From: Chloroflexota bacterium
GTDB lineage: Bacteria; Chloroflexota; Dehalococcoidia; SAR202; UBA11138
Reading direction: 5' to 3'
DNA length: 9,153 nt
Assembly: GCA_022561955.1 (NCBI GenBank)
Contig: JADFQF010000034.1
Coordinates: 1 to 9,153, forward strand
Shown here: positions 1 to 5,225 of the stretch, piece after piece
Layout: each line of letters begins with the position of its first letter
How positions within the stretch are numbered: the first letter of the stretch is position 1
Made by a program: the position numbers and the translations under genes
Notes under the pieces: generated by a model
Told to the model about the DNA's origin: nothing
The model's input: the letters and a program-made list of their open reading frames with translations, nothing else
Databases searched by the model: none

Positions 1-20
1 TGTTACCTCAACAGTCAGAT

Positions 21-251
21 ATGGCCGCAGAACTTGGCTTGCCAAATAACGATGACAACCTGTTCCAACGGATAATCCGCAACCCTCACATTGAAGCCGC
101 AAATCCACGAGAGCGTGAATGTACGGAAATGCTGTGTGCCGTACTTCGCAACACGACCATGCTTCGACTGCATTTACTACGCTGGATGGCTGATCTCGCT
201 GGGATCACCATTGATCGTTTCATTCATTCTGCGCGGCTCTATTGCAAATAG
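21..251 (+). pseudogene. 5' fragment of an unrecognised gene, apparently truncated near position 205
   Basis: The frame is open from the window edge (in-frame codons L-P-Q-Q-S-D precede the ATG at 21), so the true start may lie outside; no clear ribosome site precedes this ATG. Residues 1-62 read like genuine protein, with a charged ERECTEMLCAVL stretch and a hydrophobic-basic LLRWMADLAGI helix. The last 14 residues are the antisense of a gene that itself looks real on the other strand (FRG protein), so the original reading probably stopped being homologous near 201-206. The N-terminal style recalls large hypothetical proteins sometimes annotated as PD-(D/E)XK nucleases in accessory loci, but no catalytic residues are present here and I cannot confirm this. 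Seen: open frame and head-on overlap. Inferred: 3' truncation by rearrangement. Confidence 0.4.
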
Positions 252-605
252 TACAGCATCCTCATCAGGTCGATCTGTTACTGCGAAGAAAGTGGCAATA
301 AGAACGCCGGCCGTCCAATCTAGCAATCGTGTGGGTAATCCATAGTGCTGCATCAAGAACAACCAGCTGACAAAATCTTCTTGGGTCGGACAATTAGGGT
401 GTCGCGTTGGTGCGTATTGGCGAAAGCGTAGCGTCAAGTTCTGTTCATAACGTGAGCCGCGTTTGGCGCGATGGGCGCCCGCCTGCAATACGAATGCTGG
501 TGAGCCGTGCCCGCGCCACCAGATTTCCCCTGGCCATTCGGAATTGAGGTCTTCTGCGGCGGTGATTAAGTCTTGAAGCGAGGTCAACATGGGCGTCACA
601 TGCAT
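177..605 (-). CDS. FRG-domain protein, C-terminally truncated
   Basis: The 142-residue product carries the hallmarks of the FRG domain (named for a Phe/Trp-Arg-Gly motif): WWRGHG at residues 29-34, QHYGLPTRLLDWT at 86-98, and AVLFAIEPRRMNE at 117-129. FRG proteins are usually about 250 residues or more and continue well past the last motif; here the frame ends 13 residues later, so the C-terminal half is missing. The molecular role of FRG domains is not firmly established; they are frequent in phage, plasmid and other accessory regions. The ATG at 605 is preceded only by a weak purine stretch (GGGAATC); a second ATG at 590 is possible. The 3' end overlaps a convergent gene fragment on the plus strand. 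Identification as FRG is secure; whether this remnant is functional is doubtful. Confidence 0.72.
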   Translation of the reverse strand: MHVTPMLTSLQDLITAAEDLNSEWPGEIWWRGHGSPAFVLQAGAHRAKRGSRYEQNLTLRFRQYAPTRHPNCPTQEDFVSWLFLMQHYGLPTRLLDWTAGVLIATFFAVTDRPDEDAVLFAIEPRRMNETINGDPSEISHPA

Positions 606-1166
606 TTCTGAAGATTCCCAATTTGTTCAGGTTCCAAGCCGATTCAAGTATGGTGCAATTCGCGAATCAGGCCGCGTCAATGGAGCCAGGAATTTCTCGG
701 GTGTTGTCTAGACCTGGATACGTCTTGATGAGTTCCTTCATCGCTTTGGCTGGAAGTGCACTACTTTTGGCTTCCATACCGTGATAAAACCGCATGCAGG
801 CGCGGTTAGCTGCTCCTCTTTATCGTCGGGCGCCTGCGGGTTCCTTTCCCTGTCAGAAGATTCGCCTTCGTCATGGGGAGTCGTCTCACTCAAATTATTC
901 ACATCTCGACTGCTAATATACTCCCGCGTAGAGCATCTTGAAAGATCCAGATCGTGGCAAGAAGCATGCGTCAATGGTGTTTTGGATCAACTCAATGTGA
1001 TGCATCACGGCCACATGGCCCGGGTAATTTTCTTTAGAGGCGGATTACGTTTTAGGTGGCTCCGATACGGGACTGTCCGCTGCCAAGCTAACCCTGACCG
1101 AATCGTAGACCAAAGACAATTGCCGGGCTTCTGCTGCGCGACACGAAGATATCCTATCAGGGGGCT
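606..1166. other. 561-bp stretch without a convincing gene
   Basis: Open frames exist on both strands (for example plus 781-1170 and minus 974-738), but they overlap each other, have no clear ribosome site and match no family I recognise. A short inverted repeat AACCGC-N8-GCGGTT sits at 788-807. The only stretch that reads at all like protein is the small minus-strand ORF listed at 667-795. No intrinsic terminator is visible for the SRPBCC gene that ends at 1167. The stretch may be decayed accessory DNA adjoining the FRG remnant. Confidence 0.4.
667..795 (-). CDS. possible small ORF or gene remnant upstream of the FRG gene
   Basis: A minus-strand frame from the ATG at 795 (or the ATG at 777) to the TGA at 667-669 encodes 42 (or 36) residues with a protein-like, amphipathic sequence containing AKAMKELIKTYPGLD. 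It ends 61 bp before the FRG start on the same strand. The frame stays open upstream to a stop at 820-822. Another frame just upstream (974-738) shows acidic, ordered-looking codons, so a frameshifted longer ancestor is conceivable. There is no properly spaced ribosome site (an AGGAG lies about 17 bases before the 795 ATG). I do not recognise a family. It may be chance. Confidence 0.22.
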   Translation of the reverse strand: MRFYHGMEAKSSALPAKAMKELIKTYPGLDNTREIPGSIDAA

Positions 1167-1565
1167 CTAGCTCCCTATTGCCTTCTTGATAGGGTCCCAG
1201 TAATACGTCTTCCAGCCTTCGTCAATAGAGTCGTGGGCCTGCTCCGGTACACCGGCATGCACGAAGTGAAGCAAGGTCTCGCCGTCCTTCTCCTCCAGCA
1301 TGAATATAGCGGTGGACAGGTGATCCTCCGGCCACGTGTCTTCGGCTACTCGCCAGGACTGGACGATTCGTTTGTTCGGCAGAAGCTCCAGCGTTACGCC
1401 TTTAATCGCGCCGCCCATCACCTCGAATGCCGAGCCGGGCTCTCGGCCTATCTTGGCCGGTCCGCCCGTAAACTCCGAGTGCTTTTCAGAGTCCATTAGC
1501 ATCTCGTAGATCCGGCTGGCCGGCGCCTTGAACCGGACCTGGTGGTCGATCGTCTTATATGCCAT
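1167..1565 (-). CDS. SRPBCC / AHSA1-like protein (second copy in cassette)
   Basis: The 132-residue protein has the layout of the AHSA1 branch of the SRPBCC (START-like) fold: an N-terminal strand leading to APASRIYEMLMDSE (residues 14-27), a central FEVMGGAIKGVTLELLPNKRIVQSWR block (48-72) and a C-terminal helix with GWKTYYWDPIKKAI (117-130). This fold forms a deep hydrophobic pocket that binds small lipophilic ligands; some members act on Hsp90-type chaperones, but small bacterial ones are mostly uncharacterised. A GAGGAG ribosome site lies about nine bases before the ATG at 1565. It follows the DinB-like gene by 39 bp on the same strand, so it is probably the last gene of the arsR operon. 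It is related in fold to the SRPBCC gene at 2360-2827 and shares the terminal G-W helix motif, but the sequences are clearly divergent. Confidence 0.88.
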   Translation of the reverse strand: MAYKTIDHQVRFKAPASRIYEMLMDSEKHSEFTGGPAKIGREPGSAFEVMGGAIKGVTLELLPNKRIVQSWRVAEDTWPEDHLSTAIFMLEEKDGETLLHFVHAGVPEQAHDSIDEGWKTYYWDPIKKAIGS

Positions 1566-1604
1566 CGAAAATATCTCCTCATGGGTAACTTCTCGGTGAG
1601 TGGG

Positions 1605-2165
1605 CTACGGCTGTCTGCCCATCATGCCCAGCATCTTGTGCTGGACGCCGGCGTCTTCGGGGACGGATACCTCGGGCCCGAACGCGCCGCCCTGTCTCAT
1701 CCCATCCATCATCGGCGCAAAGGCCCCGAATACGGCCTGTGCGTGACCCTCGTTCAGGTCGGTGTTCTGGCCCGTCGCCTTAGCCAAGTCCCAGCCATGC
1801 ACCAGGTTATCCATGAACGCGCCGAACATGAACTCGCCGCCGGACATCTCACCAAAGGGCGTCTGGTACTTCTTCTCCATCTTCCCCGGCTTCATGGCCT
1901 CTTCGAGCACTTTTTCTGCGCTCGACCTGTATACTTCCGCGGGGCTGCTGCCGCCGCCGGCCTGTCCCGGCTCCTCTCCGGCCAGGGTCCCGGCGAAGAA
2001 CATAGTGCCTTGGATGATATGGTCTATGAGGGCCTTCACGTCCCACTCGCCGCACGGAGTCGGTGCGCTCATCTGGTCCGACTTTACGTTGGCGATGATC
2101 TGCCTCGTGTTTTTGACCGCCTCTCCGTAAAGCTCAACTGGATTAGGCGTAGACTGCTCTGTCAT
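1605..2165 (-). CDS. DinB / mycothiol-dependent maleylpyruvate isomerase-like protein (TIGR03086 type)
   Basis: The 186-residue product matches the TIGR03086/MDMPI-N group of the DinB four-helix-bundle superfamily. Visible markers are PCGEWDVKALIDHI (residues 37-50) and MDNLVHGWDLAKATG (118-132). The likely metal ligands of the fold are His49, Asp119 and His123, matching the His + (Glu/Asp)xxxHis arrangement of characterised thiol-dependent members. Relatives use low-molecular-weight thiols for detoxification or isomerisation, but the substrate here is unknown. The frame runs open to 2588, but I place the start at the ATG at 2165 because a good AAGGGAG ribosome site lies 8-9 bases upstream, homology begins there, and the extension would be antiparallel-free shadow of the neighbouring SRPBCC gene in another frame. 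A 194-bp gap separates it from the upstream SRPBCC gene; I found no convincing promoter in that gap. Confidence 0.85.
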   Translation of the reverse strand: MTEQSTPNPVELYGEAVKNTRQIIANVKSDQMSAPTPCGEWDVKALIDHIIQGTMFFAGTLAGEEPGQAGGGSSPAEVYRSSAEKVLEEAMKPGKMEKKYQTPFGEMSGGEFMFGAFMDNLVHGWDLAKATGQNTDLNEGHAQAVFGAFAPMMDGMRQGGAFGPEVSVPEDAGVQHKMLGMMGRQP

Positions 2166-2359
2166 CCGAAATTCTCCCTTCGCTATCATCTCGATACGAA
2201 ATATTGGATTAGGTGAATACCTTGATGATTCTGTAGAACGCTCGTAATACATCAGTCTATTGAGATAAAAAGTACCAGGTCCAAACTTGCCTATGATTTT
2301 GGTCTCCCGTTGGCAGGGCCTGGAAGCGCCGGAAACCCTCACCTGCTTCAATCTGGCGA

Positions 2360-2827
2360 CTAGCCGCCGCCTCCGGACGCCATGGGGTCTGGCCCCGGGT
2401 CTACGCCCGTGGAAGCCTTGGCCAGCCTGTTCATGTAGTGATTCCACCCCTGAGTATGAGCCTGGCGCATCTCGTCGGTGGGCAAGCCCTCGTGACGGAG
2501 CCGCAACAGGGTGCCGTCCCTGTCGGGAGTCAGCGTTATCTCCACCGTGGTGGAGCCGGGCGGCATCTCGCTGTTCTCCCTGTCCCATCCGAATGTGAAG
2601 ACGACGCGGCTGTAGGGAGTCACCTCAAGGTATTCGCCCTTGGCATGGTTGTCACCATGGACATGGACTTCGTATATTCCACCGGGCCGGGGGTCCACGT
2701 TGGCGCTTTCACCCATCCACATCACCATTCTGTCCGGGTCGATGAGATAGGGGAACACCGTCTCAGGACTCGCGTTTATTCGTATTTCGAGGTCGATTGT
2801 TTCACCGGAGCCTTCAGCCATGTTCAC
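2360..2827 (-). CDS. SRPBCC / AHSA1-like protein paired with ArsR repressor
   Basis: The 155-residue protein (GTG start at 2827; 153 residues from the in-frame ATG at 2821) is a typical AHSA1-type SRPBCC protein: ETIDLEIRINASPETVFPYL at the N terminus, RPGGIYEVHVHGDNHAKGEYLEV in the middle, then VVFTFGW (around residues 75-81), TTVEITLTPDRDG and a C-terminal GWNHYMNRL helix. The final Gly-rich tail (ASGGGG) looks disordered. AGGAG lies 10 bases before the GTG and 16 before the ATG, favouring the GTG. The start overlaps the end of the ArsR gene by 14 bp (8 bp if the ATG is used), which implies translational coupling. Adjacent ArsR-SRPBCC pairs are a recurrent bacterial arrangement, with the repressor controlling the small-ligand-binding protein. 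The ligand is unknown. Confidence 0.9.
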   Translation of the reverse strand: MNMAEGSGETIDLEIRINASPETVFPYLIDPDRMVMWMGESANVDPRPGGIYEVHVHGDNHAKGEYLEVTPYSRVVFTFGWDRENSEMPPGSTTVEITLTPDRDGTLLRLRHEGLPTDEMRQAHTQGWNHYMNRLAKASTGVDPGPDPMASGGGG

Positions 2828-3134
2828 GAATAATGCGCTCCTCTTCTTCCGCAGCCTCGGCCAGCTTCAAGAGGCTGTCGTGCCAGAATCCCTCTAGATA
2901 GCTGCGTACCTCGGCCAGGCCTTCGGGGCGTGCGCGATACAGCCTGCGCGTCCCCTGTCTGCGGACCGCTACCAGCTCGGCCTCAACGAGTATCTTCAGG
3001 TGCTGTGAGATAGCCGGCCGCGTAACATCGAATCGCGAGGCGATCTCACCCGCCGGCAACTCTGTATTCCGGATCAGACGCAGGATATCTCTGCGCCTGG
3101 GTTCGGCTATGGCTCGTAGGGCCTCGTCCAGCAT
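2814..3134 (-). CDS. ArsR-family winged-helix transcriptional repressor
   Basis: The 106-residue protein is a compact ArsR/SmtB winged helix: an N-terminal helix containing LRAIAEPRRRDILRLI (residues 6-21), a helix-turn-helix at about 28-50 with recognition helix TRPAISQHLKILV (38-50), and the wing VAVRRQGTRRLYRARPEGL (55-73). No CxC/ELCVCD-type metal site is present, so it is not an obvious arsenic or cadmium sensor; it resembles the non-metal group commonly next to SRPBCC genes. The ATG at 3134 has no ribosome site, and the promoter -10 ends only 7 bp upstream, so initiation is probably leaderless. It is the first gene of the four-gene cassette and probably represses it, using an inverted repeat inside its own promoter. 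Confidence 0.93.
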   Translation of the reverse strand: MLDEALRAIAEPRRRDILRLIRNTELPAGEIASRFDVTRPAISQHLKILVEAELVAVRRQGTRRLYRARPEGLAEVRSYLEGFWHDSLLKLAEAAEEEERIIREHG

Positions 3135-3141
3135 GGCGCAT

Positions 3142-3170
3142 ATGTTAGCGTATACTTACGAAAGTGTCAA
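3142..3170 (-). promoter_or_regulatory. sigma-70-type promoter of the arsR cassette
   Basis: On the minus strand TTGACA (3170-3165), a 17-bp spacer, then TAACAT (3147-3142): a consensus -35 with a 4-of-6 -10. Transcription should start at about 3135, at or next to the ATG at 3134, so a leaderless transcript is predicted. The first 13 bases (TTGACACTTTCGT) are identical to the mazEF promoter. Confidence 0.75.
3149..3160. promoter_or_regulatory. candidate ArsR operator in the promoter spacer
   Basis: An inverted repeat CGTA-TACT-TACG lies wholly between the -35 and -10 of the arsR promoter, where a bound repressor would block RNA polymerase. ArsR proteins typically autoregulate through such dyads. 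The half-sites are only 4 bp, so this is a suggestion rather than a firm site. Confidence 0.38.
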
Positions 3171-3230
3171 CTTTACAATGTCGGAGGGCATCTGGGAGGG
3201 GACAAAGGGCCTGCCATAGCCCTGGAAATG

Positions 3231-3280
3231 AAAAACCCCGCCTGCTGAAAGTGATCATCATCACTTCCGCGGCGGGGCTT
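3231..3280 (-). terminator. intrinsic terminator after the CxCxxC protein gene
   Basis: On the minus strand GCCCCGCC and GGCGGGG(T) form a GC-rich outer stem, an inner GAAGTGAT / ATCACTTTC stem with one bulged base extends it, and a run of five T follows (3235-3231). It lies 43 bp past the stop of the gene at 3324 and separates it from the arsR promoter. The plus-strand side has no T run. Confidence 0.85.
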
Positions 3281-3323
3281 CAGTCCCCCACGATGGAAAC
3301 GTTAAGTCTTTTAGATCGGAACC

Positions 3324-3590
3324 CTAGAGGTCGCCGGCACGGCACTCCGCGCAGTCGCACCTCGGTCCCTGGTGAAAGATGCCCTCGAACATCATCGTCA
3401 CCATGTCCCGTTCGCTCAGATTGAACGAGTCGCCGATCTCCGCAAACTCGCGAAACCTGAACTCTTTATCGATCTCTTCGTCTTCCGTGAGATCGTCGCC
3501 TCGTACGATGATGCGTTCGGCATAGCTCTTCAGCGCCAACAGGTTGTCTGAGAGCAGTTCTTCCGGATTCTTAGGTTGTATCGTAGGCAT
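3324..3590 (-). CDS. small acidic protein with C-terminal CxCxxC motif
   Basis: I do not recognise a named family. The 88-residue product is strongly acidic (a DDLTEDEEIDKE cluster at residues 32-43), predicted mainly helical, with no signal peptide or membrane segment. The C terminus carries Cys78, Cys80 and Cys83 as CDCAEC, which could bind a metal such as zinc or form redox thiols. Its reality is supported by an AGGAGG ribosome site (13 bases before the ATG, somewhat long; the nearer in-frame position is blocked by a TGA), coding-like codon use and a dedicated terminator downstream. It is monocistronic: neighbours on the same strand have their own promoters. Function unknown. Confidence 0.75.
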   Translation of the reverse strand: MPTIQPKNPEELLSDNLLALKSYAERIIVRGDDLTEDEEIDKEFRFREFAEIGDSFNLSERDMVTMMFEGIFHQGPRCDCAECRAGDL

Positions 3591-3930
3591 GATACTTCAC
3601 ATACCTCCTGTTGGAGCCTCTCTATCTCTTCAGACAAGAGGCCGCGTTACCCTCACCGATTATGCCCGTGGACAAGTAATCATCTACTTCAGAATACTAT
3701 GTGGGGCGGAATAGATTAAGGGTGGTTTCTCGTAGACGAGGGGCATATCTGGGCAGTCTGACTGGGTAGAAGGGGTTAGGGGGTTCCAACCAGTGACGTA
3801 AGTGCAGTCACGTAATGCCTTAGCAAATCACGCCCCGAGAAGGCGTCTAAGGGAGATGTTGGAAATCATGCCTGAGGGTAGTGGTCTATACGGCCTCTGG
3901 GGCTTCGTACGGCGGCGAACAGGTTTTGAA
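3591..3930. other. 340-bp intergenic region with small inverted repeats
   Basis: No gene is supported here. It carries the leader of the 88-residue protein gene (minus strand). Inverted repeats are GCCTCT-N15-AGAGGC at 3616-3642, 26 bases before the start codon, and the 12-bp CTCGT-AG-ACGAG at 3729-3740. I could not identify a convincing -35/-10 pair for the 88-residue gene, although CATAAT (minus) occurs in the leader. There is no tRNA fold despite a GGTTCCAACC sequence near 3782. An open plus-strand frame at 3802-3999 looks like chance. Confidence 0.45.
3616..3642 (-). promoter_or_regulatory. 5'-leader hairpin before the CxCxxC gene
   Basis: GCCTCT and AGAGGC pair around a 15-base loop directly upstream of the AGGAGG ribosome site on the minus-strand transcript. 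An alternative inner pairing (CTCTT/AAGAG) is possible. It may affect mRNA stability or ribosome access; it may also be incidental. Confidence 0.25.
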
Positions 3931-4119
3931 TCACGCCTGAACGTCGTCGGCAGGCCTAAAAATCGAGTCCTTGGGGAAGGAAGGACGGCCACGACGTGAA
4001 ATAAGGCGCGAGGGCAGGAATCTTCCCATAACGGCACTGACGACAAGAGCTCCGGCAATCCCCAGAGGCACACCCTTCAGGAAGTTGCGTCGAGAAACCT
4101 TCTTCGTCTCTTTGTCCAT
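3931..4119 (-). CDS. small twin-arginine (Tat) signal protein
   Basis: The 62-residue product begins with a short charged region, then the twin-arginine motif SRRNFLKG (residues 9-16), a hydrophobic segment VPLGIAGALVVSAVMG (17-32) and a short 30-residue basic tail. The motif predicts insertion or export by the Tat pathway. There is no clear AxA cleavage site, so it may stay as an N-terminally anchored membrane protein. The tail is too short for an enzyme or cofactor domain. Tiny Tat proteins are known next to respiratory complexes such as formate dehydrogenase, but none is nearby here. I choose the ATG at 4119 (not the TTG at 4140) because GGAGGG lies 10 bases upstream. It has its own promoter at 4185-4214 and follows the hydrolase gene on the same strand. 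Confidence 0.78.
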   Translation of the reverse strand: MDKETKKVSRRNFLKGVPLGIAGALVVSAVMGRFLPSRLISRRGRPSFPKDSIFRPADDVQA

Positions 4120-4184
4120 TTCGGCAGCGCCCTCCGGCAACGAGAAATCCGCTATTCATCTGTAGAGCCAATATCGCGAGCCCA

Positions 4185-4214
4185 ATTATAGCCGAGCGCC
4201 GGACTCGTAGGCAA
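4185..4214 (-). promoter_or_regulatory. sigma-70-type promoter of the Tat-signal gene
   Basis: On the minus strand TTGCCT (4214-4209), an 18-bp spacer and a perfect TATAAT (4190-4185). The predicted start near 4178 gives a leader of roughly 60 bases ending in the GGAGGG ribosome site. This makes the Tat gene independent of the clpC-hydrolase transcript. Confidence 0.62.
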
Positions 4215-4244
4215 GGTAAATACATGAACCATGGCCTGCAGCTT

Positions 4245-4260
4245 GACCTGGGGCCAGGTC
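4245..4260. repeat. 16-bp palindrome between hydrolase and Tat-signal genes
   Basis: GACCTGG-GG-CCAGGTC is a perfect 7-bp inverted repeat with a 2-bp centre, 27 bp beyond the hydrolase stop and 30 bp upstream of the Tat-gene -35. It has no T run on either strand, so it is not a standard terminator. It could be a protein-binding dyad or a transcript-end hairpin. Confidence 0.4.
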
Positions 4261-4287
4261 CCCGTTTGCCCGCCCTTCATGAATCTC

Positions 4288-5130
4288 TCAGGCGGCCGTC
4301 TCCGAGAGAAACCGCAACACCAGCGAGTTGAAGGCATCCGCCTTTTCCATATGGGGCCAGTGGCCGCACTCGTCGAACACCTCGATCCACGCTCCCTCGA
4401 TGGCCTCAGCCGTCCGAAAAGCGTGTTCGGCGGGGAATATCTTGTCCTGCCTTCCCCAGACCACCATCACGGGCGCATTCAGCCGCTTCAGGCTGTCCGT
4501 GAATACGAAATCCTCTCGGACCCCGCCTATGGAAACAGTGTTCCTTATTACCCGCATCACGGCAACTTTGGCTCCGGGCATCTTGCGGCTGCGATACAGC
4601 TCGTTCGCCAGCTCGTCGGTGGCCAGGCTCCGGTCGTGGAAGACGTTGGCGAGCATCAGTTTCGGTCCCCCGACCTTGAAAGTCTCGAGGACAGTGCCAA
4701 TCAGCGGCACCGATAAGAGCCGAATGTAAAGGGATATTTCCCTTCCAAGTCCTGCGCTGCCGACCAGCACGAGGCCCGAGACGAGGTCCGGGAACCTGAA
4801 CGCAATCATCATGGCCAGCGCCCCGCCCACGGAGTTGCCTATGATCACGGGCCTCTCAATGCCGAGCTCATCCACGAGCTTCCCTATGCACTCGACGATC
4901 GTCTCCGATTCGTACCCGATATCGGGCTTAGCGGAGTCGCCGTGTCCGGGGAGGTCGATGGCGTAGACCCTGTGGGACTGCGATAAGGCCGCGAAGTTGT
5001 CCCGCCATGTTACGACAGAGGCGCCCAGGCCATGAATCAACATGACCGGGCGCCCTTCGCCCGCCACGACGTAATGAATTCTGATGCCGTCTACGGTAAT
5101 ATAACGCGATTGGCCAGGCAGCTTTATCAT
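4288..5130 (-). CDS. alpha/beta hydrolase
   Basis: The 280-residue protein is a single-domain cytoplasmic alpha/beta hydrolase. It has the oxyanion-region HGLG at residues 33-36, the nucleophile elbow GNSVGG with Ser100, the acid Asp229 in WGRQDKIFP and the base His257 in CGHWPH, giving a complete Ser-Asp-His triad. A lid-like helical insert runs about 130-190. Length and motifs fit the esterase / meta-cleavage-product hydrolase / haloperoxidase-like group; the Ser nucleophile argues against haloalkane dehalogenase, which uses Asp. Substrate cannot be called. The ATG at 5130 has only a weak purine-rich stretch upstream; the frame stays open further 5' without a better start codon. It lies 95 bp after clpC on the same strand with no terminator between, so co-transcription is likely. 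Confidence 0.9.
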   Translation of the reverse strand: MIKLPGQSRYITVDGIRIHYVVAGEGRPVMLIHGLGASVVTWRDNFAALSQSHRVYAIDLPGHGDSAKPDIGYESETIVECIGKLVDELGIERPVIIGNSVGGALAMMIAFRFPDLVSGLVLVGSAGLGREISLYIRLLSVPLIGTVLETFKVGGPKLMLANVFHDRSLATDELANELYRSRKMPGAKVAVMRVIRNTVSIGGVREDFVFTDSLKRLNAPVMVVWGRQDKIFPAEHAFRTAEAIEGAWIEVFDECGHWPHMEKADAFNSLVLRFLSETAA

Positions 5131-5225
5131 CCACTCATCCGGCTGTATCTTTCTCGTTGCCGGTGCCGTCGCGGCCTTGAAATCGGAATCTGGGCTCCAA
5201 AACGTCCTGAGGGCCGCACTGTTAG

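Noticed and set aside
781..1170. Plus-strand open frame of 129 residues
   Set aside because: It has no ribosome site or recognisable motif, and its Ser/Arg-rich composition is typical of a chance frame.
1150..1172. Possible hairpin at the end of the last SRPBCC gene
   Set aside because: The stem has three pairs, a mismatch, then two pairs, with no T run, and it overlaps the stop codon; this is too weak for a terminator.
1542..2216. Plus-strand open frame of 224 residues
   Set aside because: It is the antisense shadow of the SRPBCC and DinB-like genes, both supported by homology and ribosome sites.
2166..2588. N-terminal extension of the DinB-like ORF to 2588 (327 residues)
   Set aside because: The extension is a different frame over the certain SRPBCC gene, is Arg/Gly-rich and unlike any protein, and a good ribosome site plus family homology put the start at 2165.
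3782..3800. GGTTCCAACC resembling a tRNA T-arm
   Set aside because: No acceptor stem, anticodon arm or D-arm can be folded around it.
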